Below the pieces are notes generated by a model. That model did no database searches, was not told the DNA's origin, and saw nothing but the letters and a program-made list of their open reading frames with translations. A stretch of 64,000 nt of DNA from Calditrichota bacterium (GTDB lineage Bacteria > Calditrichota > Calditrichia > RBG-13-44-9 > J042): NCBI GenBank assembly GCA_013150955.1, contig JAADJD010000028.1:53305-117304 (forward strand), read 5' to 3'. Shown piece by piece: positions 41,282-53,389 of the stretch. Position 1 is the stretch's first letter. Every line of letters begins with the position of its first letter. Position numbers and translations under genes: made by a program.

Positions 41282-44200
41282 TCACTCGGTGGCCCCGGCA
41301 GCGGGATCCGGTGTCTGCTGATTTTCCTGCCTGGCCAGGTGGCGAATTTTGTAGGGATTCACCCGGCACATGGCTTCGAAGGGGCAGCGCCGCTGGCCCG
41401 GGGTGCAGTGGGCAGGATCGGTGGTGTGGGTGAATCGTCCCTCCCGGATGCTCTGGTAGTAACGGAATGCCCACGCGAGGCTGCGCTCCAGTATCTGCCG
41501 AAAGGAAAGCGGCTGGTCGTATGCATCCAGAAAGGCGGGTGATCTCCAGGACAGGCCCAGCCGATGGGCCATGTCCGGATCGAAAAGGAAGTGAGTCAGC
41601 CGGATGTCGTTTTCGCTGCTGATTTTATAATAGGCCGCCCCCAGAGGCCGGGTGCCAGGATGACGGGCCTGCAGTAGCGATTCCATGGCCAGCAGGTACA
41701 GGGGCAGTTGAAGGGAAAGTCCTTTGACCACATCGCGGGGTCCCGGATGCGAACCGGTTTTGTAATCGATGATCAGAAACGCCCGGTTGGGATGCAAATC
41801 CACCCGATCCACCACGCCGCGCAGGGCCATTCGCTGTCCCTGCCATTCCAGCACAAAGGGCTCCGATTCGGGAAATTCGCGATTAGGCCGCGGGGGGCGG
41901 TAGCCAAAGGGCAGTTCGAAATGGGTGGGTGTAAACGGCTCGTCCTGCAGCCGCTCTTCTTCCTGACTCCAGAAAGCCGCAAACAGGCCCTGGCGGTGCT
42001 CGTTCCCCAGAAAGGCCGCTTTCTGCAATTCCCAGAGCATTCCCGATGGAAACGGCAGTTTTTGCAATTCCGCTTCGGCGATTTGCAACAGGGCATGCAG
42101 AGAACGCTCTGTTTCAGGAATTTCCGTAAAAAATCGGAATAACACCTGGTGAACCAGATTCCCTTTTTCCAGCGGGGTAAGCGTTTCAGTCATATCCTCT
42201 GCGGGAACAAGCCCCAGAACGCGCTGGAAGAAAAAGAGCTGCGGGCACCGGGCAAACAACTCCAGTGCGGATGCGGAAAAGGGGTGCTGCGGGTAGTACC
42301 AGTTTAAATATGCCCGAATGGTCGGATTTCCCGTCAGCAGACCCTCGTAGTGCGCCGGGGGCTGAAACTGAGCTCGCTGGAGAACGATGGGTTTCTTTAA
42401 CTGATAAAGGGAGAAATTTACCCATTTTTTCAGCCGGGGAATGATCGACGGGGCTTCTTTGCGGGACCTGGTTTCGGCCTCCGCTTGTTCCAGAAAGGAA
42501 AGCCATTCCGCGCGGGAAAGTACCGGCAACGGCTCCGGCTCCTGGATGGGGACACCCGATACACGGGCCAGTTCCTGAAGCAATTCCGATGGCACATTGA
42601 CGGTTTCGCCGTCGCGATGGGGATAAGTGAAAAACAGTTGCCGGTCTGGCCGGTGCAGGCATTCAACAAACATCTGGCGATCTCTGAAAATTTGCTGCTG
42701 GGGAAACAGGCGATCCAGCGGTGCGGGCAAATGACCGAAGGGAGTGGATTCCCCGGTGGGAAAATCCTGATCGGTCATGCCCATGACAAACAGCACCTGG
42801 ACCGAATGGCTGTGGACTTCGGCCAGGGGATAAACCTGAACCCCCGCCGGTTTCGGGAGCGGGGAGCGGAAAGGCGTTGTTTGAATGAGCAAATCGAACA
42901 GTTGAAGGATTTGGGGCGCATTGAAACGGGCCGCCGGATCGATGGTTTCGAGGAATTGTGCCCATGCCTGCACCTGTTCCAGAAGGGTGCGCAGGGCGGA
43001 AAGGTGTTGAGCGGCAACGTCCAGCGAAAGTGCTTCCGCAGTCTCCAGCAGGCGCTGGTTGATCTGATGCTGCTGGATGATGTTCTCCAGAAATTGGAGA
43101 AATTCCTGACCCCCCGGCCGTGCGGACAACGGGGCGGTTTCTTTCTGCAATTGTTCCAGGCATTGTTTGACCCGCGCGAATTGTTCCGGCAGGGAAAGCA
43201 CCCCCTCAGGTGTTTCGTTTTCACGATCTGTCTGCAGAATATCGCTGTCCAGGAATCGTTGAATTTGTTTCAGCATGACCTCCAGCCCGGTCCACACCCG
43301 CAGGCGCTGAAGCACCCCCTCCACATCGGTGCCGGCAAGTCGATCCCGATAGCTCAGGTAGGGGCTCTGGAAAATCTTAAGCACCGTGTGCAGCGGAAAA
43401 TTCTCCACCACCAGTTCCAGGTACAACCGCAGGTGCTGAACAATGGCGCTCCGATCCAGGCGTTCCGGTGCCAGCCACTGAATGGGTATGCCATGGCCAC
43501 GGAAAACGCTTTCCAGCATGGGACGGTAGCCGTCCAGATGGGGTGCCGTAATGCCGATTTCTTCCGGCGAGAGACCTTCCGCCACACAGAACATTTTGGT
43601 TTTTCGGGCCACCCACTCCACCTCTGCCAGACGGTGAGGCAATCGCAGCAGGTGCAGTTTCCCTTTGGGTTGAAAGGTTTTCCCGTCCAGTCGGTAAAGG
43701 GATGGCGTAACCGGGTGGGATGACGGAAGGGAGTTGCTGGATGTAACCTGTTTTTTGATCGATTCTACAAGTGGATTCAAATTGCCGAAAATGTCCGGAT
43801 GGTCGGCATATCGAATGAGCAGGTGGAGATTCGGGACCGATCGGGCCAGTGTTTCCAGCAGGCGCTGCGTTTGGGCAGGTAGAGGATCCTGGATTTCCCA
43901 GAAGACGGTTTCCAGGCCGGGGAAAAGTTGGTCCATCACTTCTGGCGAAAGCAGGGAAATGGCCCGCTGGAGTAGATCCCCCGCGTCCAGCAGATCCGCC
44001 GGCTTCTGTTTCTGGTACGCCTGAAAAACGCGGTGGAGCAGGGAAAGCCCCTGGGGGGCATCGGGTCGTTCTGGCAATTGATCTTCCGGGAATCCGTTCA
44101 GGCGAAGGGTGTGCACGAACCGGTGGATTTCCTTCAGCAGGCCCGCCGGCAGGGGAGGGTCACCCGGGCGATTGCAGATCAGGTGAACCCAGAATTGCTC

Positions 44201-44482
44201 CTCCCGTGGGGTGAGTATCCGGGCGCCCGGATGCAGGGGAAGGATGATCCGCTGCAACAGGGCCGACCGGGTAAAAAACGGCGGCGAAACCAGTCCCCCC
44301 TGGTGATGGCGTTCAAGGAACGCCTCCTCCAGAAATCGTTTTCGATGACCATCCAGGCACACGTAAATCCAGCTATAGGTCACACCCCGGGGTGGTGGCA
44401 ACTGGGGAAGAATCCAGTCCGTGATCTGCCGCCAGCTTTCACCCGTGGTCAGAACGATTTGCCTGTCGGTTGCGTGTTTCAT
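41282..44482 (-). CDS. AddB/RexB-like PD-(D/E)XK nuclease-inactivated helicase protein
   Basis: The C-terminal 300 residues hold a RecB-type nuclease: GVVDRVDLHPNRAFLIIDYKTG (D and DYK metal and catalytic residues) and LSLQLPLYLLAME. They are framed by cysteines in FARCPQLFFF and HCTPGQRRCPFEAMCRV, the 4Fe-4S cluster pattern of AddB. The N-terminal part has UvrD-like segments (VEWVARKTKMFCVAEGLSPE, VQVLFVMGMTDQDFP) but no Walker A GKT, as its start reads VLTTGESWRQ. It would act with an AddA-type helicase in double-strand break resection; no addA is in the window. Start ATG 44482 is chosen over TTG 44518. Confidence 0.85.
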   Translation of the reverse strand: MKHATDRQIVLTTGESWRQITDWILPQLPPPRGVTYSWIYVCLDGHRKRFLEEAFLERHHQGGLVSPPFFTRSALLQRIILPLHPGARILTPREEQFWVHLICNRPGDPPLPAGLLKEIHRFVHTLRLNGFPEDQLPERPDAPQGLSLLHRVFQAYQKQKPADLLDAGDLLQRAISLLSPEVMDQLFPGLETVFWEIQDPLPAQTQRLLETLARSVPNLHLLIRYADHPDIFGNLNPLVESIKKQVTSSNSLPSSHPVTPSLYRLDGKTFQPKGKLHLLRLPHRLAEVEWVARKTKMFCVAEGLSPEEIGITAPHLDGYRPMLESVFRGHGIPIQWLAPERLDRSAIVQHLRLYLELVVENFPLHTVLKIFQSPYLSYRDRLAGTDVEGVLQRLRVWTGLEVMLKQIQRFLDSDILQTDRENETPEGVLSLPEQFARVKQCLEQLQKETAPLSARPGGQEFLQFLENIIQQHQINQRLLETAEALSLDVAAQHLSALRTLLEQVQAWAQFLETIDPAARFNAPQILQLFDLLIQTTPFRSPLPKPAGVQVYPLAEVHSHSVQVLFVMGMTDQDFPTGESTPFGHLPAPLDRLFPQQQIFRDRQMFVECLHRPDRQLFFTYPHRDGETVNVPSELLQELARVSGVPIQEPEPLPVLSRAEWLSFLEQAEAETRSRKEAPSIIPRLKKWVNFSLYQLKKPIVLQRAQFQPPAHYEGLLTGNPTIRAYLNWYYPQHPFSASALELFARCPQLFFFQRVLGLVPAEDMTETLTPLEKGNLVHQVLFRFFTEIPETERSLHALLQIAEAELQKLPFPSGMLWELQKAAFLGNEHRQGLFAAFWSQEEERLQDEPFTPTHFELPFGYRPPRPNREFPESEPFVLEWQGQRMALRGVVDRVDLHPNRAFLIIDYKTGSHPGPRDVVKGLSLQLPLYLLAMESLLQARHPGTRPLGAAYYKISSENDIRLTHFLFDPDMAHRLGLSWRSPAFLDAYDQPLSFRQILERSLAWAFRYYQSIREGRFTHTTDPAHCTPGQRRCPFEAMCRVNPYKIRHLARQENQQTPDPAAGATE

Positions 44483-44788
44483 TAAACGAAATTTACGTTG
44501 TGGGTAAGCGAGACGCAAACATTTCTCCCGCGGGCTGCGAAATGGGTGCCATCGCCAGCGTTTTTTCGGAAAAGAGGTTGCACCGGGGGCATTTGGGTGT
44601 AACTTATGAACGTGGCCGGGAAGGGGTTCCGCCTCCGGTGGTTGCTGGAAATTCTCCGCAGATGTCCGGGCGAGAATGGCAGTAACCTTTTCGCATATTG
44701 AGTGGCGTTCGCAGGTGTTGCAGGTGAAAAAACACCGGGCGGGTATTTTTAATTAAACCAACGATTACGGATAAACATAACCGGATTC
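44483..44788. other. Intergenic region between divergent genes
   Basis: This gap separates the nuclease gene from the antiporter gene. I see no gene, no copy of the repeat family and no convincing terminator. Promoters for both genes should lie here; none was assigned with confidence. Confidence 0.4.
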
Positions 44789-46003
44789 ATGACGCCAATT
44801 CTGGGTTTTCTACTGGTTATCATCATTGCGCTGATCAGTAAGCTGGTGATTTTACCGCGGATTAACCAGGCCAGTCCCTTTGTTACCGGGTTGGCGGTAA
44901 GCGGATTGCCTTACATCGTTCTGGGAATGGTTCTGGGTCCACGGGCCTTTGATCTACTGGACACCGATATTTTGACCCGTCTGGAGCCATTGATCAGCCT
45001 GGCGCTGGGCTGGGTGGGGATTTTATTCGGCATTCAGCTGCGGTGGAAAAATGTACGCCGTTTTCCGGCCAATTACCTGTTGTTTGCCACCGTGCAGAGC
45101 CTGGTGGCCTTTGGGGTGATTGCCCTGATTTGCCTGGGTGGGATTTACCTCCTGGCACCGCCGGAGGTGGAAAGTCCCCTTCAGGTGGCGCTCATTCTGG
45201 CGGCGATCGGTTCCATTTCCGCGCCCATAACGGTCGGGCGGGCCATGGTCAGCTATCGCGCCCGGGGGAGACTGACCCACCTGTTGCAGTTCGTCTCCAG
45301 CCTGGACGCCTTCTGGGGCATTCTGTTTTCGGGACTCCTGTTTGTATTCTTCCGCAGCGTGGGTAGCCATGATCTTTCCCTGCTTAAAGGGATGCTCTGG
45401 CTGGGGATAAACCTGGGTGCCGGAATCGTCATCGGCGTGGCCTTCCTTTACCTCCTGCGGATTGGTTTCGATGGCGAGGAATTGCTGCTGCTGGTGCTGG
45501 GTCTGGTGATTTTTGTAAGCGGAGTGGGATTTTACCTGGGGCTGTCCCCCATTTTTTTAAACATGATTGTTGGCATCGTGCTGGCACAATCCAGGGTGCA
45601 TGCCAGCCGGGTCATGCGGGTCCTGGCCTACGCCGAAAAACCGATTTATCTGATCCTGCTGGTATTTGCCGGTGCGGTGTGGAATTTCCACGTGGTTACC
45701 GAGGTGGTGATCATCGCCCTCTTTCTGCTGGCCCGTTTTGCGGGTAAAATGATGGGGGGATGGATCTCCAGCCGGCGCATCGACTGTGCCTTTCCCATTC
45801 CTCCGGATGTGGGCAAAATCCTGCTCTCTTTCGGGGGAATTTCCCTGGCCATTGCATTTAATTTTCAGTTGTTTTATGGCGGAATGATGGGTGATCTGGT
45901 GATTAGCGCCACCATTATTGCCATCCTGGTGTTCGATGAGTGGGCGGCCTACAGCACCGTGCGAATTTTAAGGGAGCAGGGTGAGATTCCATTGAGTGGT
46001 TAA
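44789..46003 (+). CDS. Cation:proton antiporter-like membrane protein
   Basis: This 404-aa protein has 10-12 hydrophobic helices with the general CPA2/KefB-like pattern: GLPYIVLGMVLGPRAFDLLD, LGWVGILFGIQLRWKNVRRF, LAAIGSISAPITVGRAMVSY, SSLDAFWGILFSGLL and PDVGKILLSFGGISLAIAFN. It lacks the Asp-Asp pair of classic NhaA. A Na+/H+ or K+/H+ exchange role is likely but not certain. There is no TrkA-type regulatory tail. No clear ribosome-binding site precedes ATG 44789. It lies 211 bases upstream of aceE, probably as a separate gene. Confidence 0.75.
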   Translation: MTPILGFLLVIIIALISKLVILPRINQASPFVTGLAVSGLPYIVLGMVLGPRAFDLLDTDILTRLEPLISLALGWVGILFGIQLRWKNVRRFPANYLLFATVQSLVAFGVIALICLGGIYLLAPPEVESPLQVALILAAIGSISAPITVGRAMVSYRARGRLTHLLQFVSSLDAFWGILFSGLLFVFFRSVGSHDLSLLKGMLWLGINLGAGIVIGVAFLYLLRIGFDGEELLLLVLGLVIFVSGVGFYLGLSPIFLNMIVGIVLAQSRVHASRVMRVLAYAEKPIYLILLVFAGAVWNFHVVTEVVIIALFLLARFAGKMMGGWISSRRIDCAFPIPPDVGKILLSFGGISLAIAFNFQLFYGGMMGDLVISATIIAILVFDEWAAYSTVRILREQGEIPLSG

Positions 46004-46214
46004 TCAGATTGTGTCCCGCAGGGGCGCATCGAGAAGCCGTCACCTCAGCGCCGGTACCTCCTGATAATCCAGAACAACGAATGGCATGCAGCGGTCAATT
46101 CGCAAAATTTTCTGAGCGGTCAGTTTCCCCACCTTGTTTCGGCCAGCATGTGTATGTATATTTAGCGCTTGCATTTGAATATGAACGCAAAGCGAAAGTG
46201 AACAGGAGGACATG

Positions 46215-48923
<2,709 letters not shown>

Positions 48924-48950
48924 AATCGTGGACGGAAATCGAAAATCCCT

Positions 48951-48990
48951 GGGGGGGAATCCGGTCATGGCCTGGATTCCCCCTGTTTGC
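48951..48990 (+). terminator. Rho-independent terminator
   Basis: GGGGGAATCC (48953-48962) pairs with GGATTCCCCC (48974-48983) around an 11-base loop, followed by a short T-rich stretch. It lies 27 bases after the aceE stop and marks a single-gene unit. Confidence 0.75.
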
Positions 48991-48994
48991 GTTA

Positions 48995-49164
48995 AACCCA
49001 GATAATGCAATAAACCGCGAATCACGCGTATGAAACTAAAAATGTCCACAAAATCGCAAAAAAACCCCCGAACCAAATTTTCATCCAGATCGAATCCAAT
49101 GGATTTTGTTGTTTTTATTTGTGTTCATTCGTGTCGTTCGTGGTCTCATGCATCATCCGGGCTA
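48995..49164 (+). repeat. Interspersed intergenic repeat, copy R7
   Basis: This is one complete plus-oriented unit of 170 bases. It has AAACCCAGATAATGCAATAA and CCGCGAATCACGCGTATGAA in the left arm, ATTTTCATCCAGATCGAATC in the centre, and GTGTTCATTCGTGTCGTTCG with ATGCATCATCCGGGCTAAA in the right arm. It begins a few bases after the aceE terminator. The inverted ends are clearer here than in most copies. The rest of this gap holds only the rsmI ribosome-binding site. Confidence 0.88.
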
Positions 49165-49229
49165 AACCCTTTTTGAATTTTAATCAATTTTTACTACTTT
49201 GTTGAATCGGCGAGCGTGGGAGGCCCATT

Positions 49230-49916
49230 TTGGCAGGAACTCTGTACATCGTCAGTACACCGATCGGGAATCTGGAAGATATTACCCTGCGGGCCTTGCG
49301 AATTTTAAAGGAAGTGGATTTGATCTGCGCCGAGGACACACGCACCACCCGGAAATTGTTGAACCACTATCAAATCAAGAACAACTTGCTCAGTTGCCAT
49401 TCCTATAACGTGAAGCAGCGGATACCGCAGGTTCTGACCAGATTGCAGCAGGGACAGCAAGTGGCGCTGGTATCCGAGGCCGGTACTCCGGGCATTTCCG
49501 ATCCCGGTCACGCCCTGGTTATGGCGGCGATTCGGGAGCAGATTCCGGTGGTACCCATACCCGGGCCCTCCGCAGCCATTGCCGCCCTGGTGGCCTCCGG
49601 CTTACCCACGGATCGATTCGTGTTCGAAGGATTCCTGCCCCGCAAAAAAGGACGCCAGACCAAGCTGCAACAATTAAAGGACGAGCCGGGCACCATCATC
49701 CTTTACGAGTCGCCCCACCGCATCCGAAAAACAATAGAAGATATTGTAAACATATTCGGAAATCGTTATATTGTCCTTGCTCGAGAGCTAACAAAGCGCT
49801 TTGAGGAATTCATCCGGGGTTACGCCTCGGATATTTTGCAATTACTGGAGGAACGCGATTTAAAAGGAGAAATCGTTCTTTTAGTGGCCGGAACCAAATT
49901 TAAATCGTTTACATAG
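49230..49916 (+). CDS. rsmI: 16S rRNA (cytidine-1402 2'-O)-methyltransferase
   Basis: This 228-aa SAM-dependent enzyme 2'-O-methylates cytidine 1402 of 16S rRNA in the P site, aiding translation fidelity. The tetrapyrrole-methylase fold motifs are LYIVSTPIGNLEDITLRALR, AEDTRTTRKLLNHY, VALVSEAGTPGISDPG and VPIPGPSAAIAALVASGLPT, with FEGFLPRKKG after. The start is TTG 49230, supported by GGGAGG six bases upstream. This is less than the usual 280 aa or so, because the short C-terminal domain is absent or small. The lipid gene follows by 13 bases. Confidence 0.95.
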   Translation: MAGTLYIVSTPIGNLEDITLRALRILKEVDLICAEDTRTTRKLLNHYQIKNNLLSCHSYNVKQRIPQVLTRLQQGQQVALVSEAGTPGISDPGHALVMAAIREQIPVVPIPGPSAAIAALVASGLPTDRFVFEGFLPRKKGRQTKLQQLKDEPGTIILYESPHRIRKTIEDIVNIFGNRYIVLARELTKRFEEFIRGYASDILQLLEERDLKGEIVLLVAGTKFKSFT

Positions 49917-49929
49917 CAGGACAAGTTGC

Positions 49930-50586
49930 ATGGAAAAGAAACGTTTTACGGTTTTGCCGGAATGGATACAGCAGGGATTTTTGAAACTGATTGATCCGGT
50001 CATCGATCTGATCGTTCAGTTCAATGTCCATCCCCATTTTTTTACCGTGTTGGGGCTGGTCCTCTCCGGCGTGAGTGCGTATTTCTTTGCCACCGGAGAC
50101 CTGCGAATGGGAGGGATGTTCGTACTGCTGGGTGGCATCTGTGATATTCTGGACGGAAAAATTGCCCGCCGCTCGGGGCTATCCTCTAAATTTGGGGCGT
50201 TGCTGGATTCCAGCCTGGACCGCTACGCGGAAATGTTCATGTATCTGGGTATCGGGATTTATTTTGTGCGGGAAGGGAATCCGGCAACAAGCATGATGGT
50301 GTTTCTGGCCCTGGGTGGGTCGCTGATGGTCAGCTATGTCCGGGCCCGTGCCGAAGGATTGGGTTATGATTGCAAAGTGGGGCTGATGCAGCGACCGGAA
50401 CGCATCGTTTACATCGGATTTGGCGCCATTCTCCACGCGTTGATTCTGGAAATCGTGATCTGGATGGTGGCCATTCTGGCAAATTTTACCGCGTTTCAGC
50501 GGATGCAGCATGTCTGGAAGCTGGAGAAAAAGGAAAAGGAAGCAGAGGAGCAGGAAGAGCCTTTAGACGAATCGCTGGGTATTTAA
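49930..50586 (+). CDS. CDP-alcohol phosphatidyltransferase, probable phosphatidylinositol-phosphate synthase
   Basis: The family signature D-G-x2-A-R-x8-G-x3-D-x3-D is seen as DGKIARRSGLSSKFGALLDS followed by SLD. Several hydrophobic helices (FFTVLGLVLSGVSAYFFATG, MFVLLGGICDIL, IVIWMVAILANFTAF) place it in the inner membrane. These enzymes join CDP-diacylglycerol to an alcohol or alcohol phosphate. The next gene is myo-inositol-phosphate synthase, so inositol 1-phosphate is the likely acceptor; this is inference from gene order. A charged tail (KLEKKEKEAEEQEEPLDESL) ends the protein. It lies 13 bases after rsmI and 22 before the synthase gene. Confidence 0.86.
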   Translation: MEKKRFTVLPEWIQQGFLKLIDPVIDLIVQFNVHPHFFTVLGLVLSGVSAYFFATGDLRMGGMFVLLGGICDILDGKIARRSGLSSKFGALLDSSLDRYAEMFMYLGIGIYFVREGNPATSMMVFLALGGSLMVSYVRARAEGLGYDCKVGLMQRPERIVYIGFGAILHALILEIVIWMVAILANFTAFQRMQHVWKLEKKEKEAEEQEEPLDESLGI

Positions 50587-50608
50587 GGGAAAAACGAAGG
50601 AGAAGTCA

Positions 50609-51937
50609 ATGGAGAAGTTGCCAGCAATTGAAATTCAGCCTGCGAAGGGCCGTTTGGGTATCCTGACCCCCGGTATGGGCGCTGTGGCCACAACCTTTAT
50701 TGCCGGTGTCATTGCCATTCGCAAGGGACTGGGTAAACCCATCGGTTCTCTCACGCAGATGGGAACCATCCGTATTGGAAAACGCACGGAAAAAAAGTTT
50801 CCCCTGATAAAGGAATTTGTGCCTCTGGCCAATCTGGAGGACATCTTTTTTGGAGGCTGGGACATTTTTGAGGATGATGCCTACCAGTCGGCTTTAAAAT
50901 CGGGGGTGCTGGAAAAGACCCTGCTGGATCAAATCCGGCCCGAGCTGGAAGCCATCAAGCCCTGGCCGGCCGTGTTCGACAAACGGTACGTGAAAAAACT
51001 GGATGGTAGCTACGTCAAGCAGGCACGTACAAAGTGGGACTATGCCCAGATGGTCATGGAAGACATTGCCCGGTTTAAGGAGGAGCATCGGCTGGACCGA
51101 CTGGTCATGATCTGGTGCGGCAGTACGGAAGTATACCTGAAGCAGCAGGATGTGCATGAGAGTCTGGAAGCGTTCGAGAAAGGATTGAAAGAGAATCATC
51201 CGGGCATTGCGCCCAGCATGATCTACGCGTATGCGGCCATCAAAATGGGAATTCCCTACGCCAATGGCGCACCGAACCTGACGGTGGACATCCCCGCCAT
51301 GGTGGAACTGGCCAGGGAAACCCGGACGCCCATTGCCGGAAAGGATTTCAAGACTGGCCAGACGCTGATGAAAACCATCATTGCACCGGGACTGAAGGCG
51401 CGCCTGCTGGGATTGCATGGCTGGTTTTCCACCAACATTCTGGGTAATCGGGACGGGGAAGTGCTGGATGACCCCGAAAGTTTTAAAACAAAGGAAGAAA
51501 GCAAACTATCGGTGCTGGAATACATTCTACAACCCGACCTTTATCCGGATCTTTACAAGAATTTCTATCATAAGGTGCGGATCAATTATTATCCTCCGCG
51601 CGGGGATAATAAGGAAGGCTGGGATAATATCGACATCTTTGGCTGGTTGGGCTATTCCATGCAGATTAAAATCGACTTCCTGTGTCGGGACAGCATTCTG
51701 GCAGCGCCAATTGTTCTGGATCTGGCCCTCTTTCTGGATCTGGCCAAACGGGCGGATTTTTCGGGAATACAGGAATGGCTGTCGTTTTATTTCAAGAGTC
51801 CCATGCACCTACCCGAGCTCTATCCAGAGCACGATCTGTTCATACAGCTCATGAAACTCAAAAACACATTGCGCTTTATGCGAGGTGAGGAGCAAATCAC
51901 CCACCTTGGTGCAGATTACTACGATTTCTACAAGTAG
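50609..51937 (+). CDS. ino1: Inositol-3-phosphate synthase
   Basis: This 442-aa NAD-dependent enzyme converts glucose 6-phosphate to inositol 3-phosphate (named 1L-myo-inositol 1-phosphate). Its motifs are GILTPGMGAVATTFIAGVIA for NAD binding and VMIWCGSTEVY near the active site. AGKDFKTGQTLMKTIIAP and NILGNRDGEVLDDPESFKTK carry the family's catalytic lysines and asparagine. CRDSILAAPIVLDLALFLDL completes the C-terminal core. The gene directly follows the CDP-alcohol phosphatidyltransferase gene. Together they would make phosphatidylinositol phosphate, precursor of inositol lipids. The GAAGGAG site precedes the ATG. A strong terminator ends the unit. Confidence 0.96.
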   Translation: MEKLPAIEIQPAKGRLGILTPGMGAVATTFIAGVIAIRKGLGKPIGSLTQMGTIRIGKRTEKKFPLIKEFVPLANLEDIFFGGWDIFEDDAYQSALKSGVLEKTLLDQIRPELEAIKPWPAVFDKRYVKKLDGSYVKQARTKWDYAQMVMEDIARFKEEHRLDRLVMIWCGSTEVYLKQQDVHESLEAFEKGLKENHPGIAPSMIYAYAAIKMGIPYANGAPNLTVDIPAMVELARETRTPIAGKDFKTGQTLMKTIIAPGLKARLLGLHGWFSTNILGNRDGEVLDDPESFKTKEESKLSVLEYILQPDLYPDLYKNFYHKVRINYYPPRGDNKEGWDNIDIFGWLGYSMQIKIDFLCRDSILAAPIVLDLALFLDLAKRADFSGIQEWLSFYFKSPMHLPELYPEHDLFIQLMKLKNTLRFMRGEEQITHLGADYYDFYK

Positions 51938-51960
51938 TGACGGAAAGAGAATAGGGTCAG

Positions 51961-51990
51961 CGGCAGGGGTTCTCCCCTGCCGTTTGGTTT
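51961..51990 (+). terminator. Rho-independent terminator
   Basis: CGGCAGGGG (51961-51969) and CCCCTGCCG (51974-51982) form a nine-base stem with a four-base loop, followed by TTTGGTTT. It lies 23 bases after the ino1 stop. Confidence 0.75.
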
Positions 51991-52042
51991 CGGGTTGGCA
52001 TTAATTAAGTAAGGAAGTTAGAGTAGGAACGGGTGGGAAAAT

Positions 52043-53389
52043 TTGTCGTCTTCAAAAACATCGCCGTTAAAGGATATATTAAAAACGTCCCTACCTGCCG
52101 TACTGGACCTTTCATCCCAAACAATCACCTGGTTGGTTGAAGCGATTTTCATCGGGCATCTGTCTGCCGCGGCTCTGGCAGGTGTGGGAATTGCCTTGCA
52201 GATTATTCTGCTCACCTTTACGGTGGTGCTCACCTTCGTGGTCGGTGCCTCGGTCATTATCCTGCGCTACCTGGGACAGGAGGACCACTGGAATGCCAAT
52301 CACGTTTTTGGGCAGGCCATGTTCATCGGTGCGGTCATGTCCGTTTTTATTTTTGTGCTGTGGTATTTTGGGGGCACCCAGCTGCTGACCATCATTCGGG
52401 AAGATGAACCGCTGGCCCGGGTGTACGGCGAGCAGTACCTGCAAACGGTTTCCATGTTTAGTTTTTTTATCGTGCTCAATTTTATTGCCCTGGGCATCAT
52501 GCGCATGTCTGGAGATACCCTGATTACCATGAAGGTAAATCTGTTTACCAACGCCCTGCACATGTTTTTATCCTTTTCGATGATTTTCGGGTATTTTGGA
52601 TTTCCCCGATTGGAGGCCCGGGGTGCCGGGCTGGCGGCGGGAATTGCCCATACTACCGCAGCCTTCCTGACGCTCTATTATTTACGCAGCCGAAAGTCCG
52701 TCCTTTTTCTTTCCTTTCGGGAGTTTACCACCGTCAATTTTGCCACCTTCAAAAAATTGTTCAAGCTGGGGGTTCCCACCACGATCGAGCAGCTGGTCTG
52801 GGCCGTGGGGCAGCTGATCCTGAGCTTTTATGCCGCACGGATGGGCATTGTGGTGCTGGCCACCCATCAGGTTTTCCTGCGCATTCAATCCGTGCTAACC
52901 ATGGCGTTTACGGGATTTGGCCTGGCATCCATGACCCTGGTGGGGAAAAATCTGGGGGCGCAGAACGAGCACCAGGCCATTACCACGGGTCGCACCACCG
53001 CCCGGGTGGCACTGATTGCGGCAGTCCTGATTGCGGTGACCATTATTCTCTTTCGCGGCCAGCTGGTGCGTGCCTTTACCGATAATATGGACGTGGTAAG
53101 TTTCGGGTCGAAAGTGATCGTGGTGTTGGCACTGATCCAGATTCCCAAAGCGGTGAATATTGTTTTCACGGGAAATCTCCGCGGCAGTGCGGACATGGTC
53201 TGGTTAATGTGGCTGTCCATTGCCAGCGTTTTCATTTTCGAAACGGTGGCCGCCTACATTCTGGCCTTTGTGTTTCACTTTTCCCTGTATGGGCTGTGGG
53301 CCATCCAGGGAATTGATGAGTCCTGGCGGTTTTTAATGAACTACCGTCGCTTCCGCCTGAAGAAATGGAAAAAACGGAACATTTTTTAA
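52043..53389 (+). CDS. MATE family efflux transporter
   Basis: This 448-aa protein has about 12 hydrophobic helices in two related halves of the MATE layout: LPAVLDLSSQTITWLVEAIF at the start and GVPTTIEQLVWAVGQLILSF opening the second half. AARMGIVVLATHQVFLRIQS and LVGKNLGAQNEHQAITTGRT are typical. It should export drugs or other metabolites using Na+ or H+. The start appears to be TTG 52043, with a weak GGGTGGGA site. It stands alone between the ino1 terminator and tmk. Confidence 0.9.
   Translation: MSSSKTSPLKDILKTSLPAVLDLSSQTITWLVEAIFIGHLSAAALAGVGIALQIILLTFTVVLTFVVGASVIILRYLGQEDHWNANHVFGQAMFIGAVMSVFIFVLWYFGGTQLLTIIREDEPLARVYGEQYLQTVSMFSFFIVLNFIALGIMRMSGDTLITMKVNLFTNALHMFLSFSMIFGYFGFPRLEARGAGLAAGIAHTTAAFLTLYYLRSRKSVLFLSFREFTTVNFATFKKLFKLGVPTTIEQLVWAVGQLILSFYAARMGIVVLATHQVFLRIQSVLTMAFTGFGLASMTLVGKNLGAQNEHQAITTGRTTARVALIAAVLIAVTIILFRGQLVRAFTDNMDVVSFGSKVIVVLALIQIPKAVNIVFTGNLRGSADMVWLMWLSIASVFIFETVAAYILAFVFHFSLYGLWAIQGIDESWRFLMNYRRFRLKKWKKRNIF

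Noticed and set aside
42485..43723. A 412-aa plus-strand open frame opposite the AddB-like gene
   Set aside because: It lies wholly antisense to a gene with clear family motifs; the long open frame is a by-product of codon bias.
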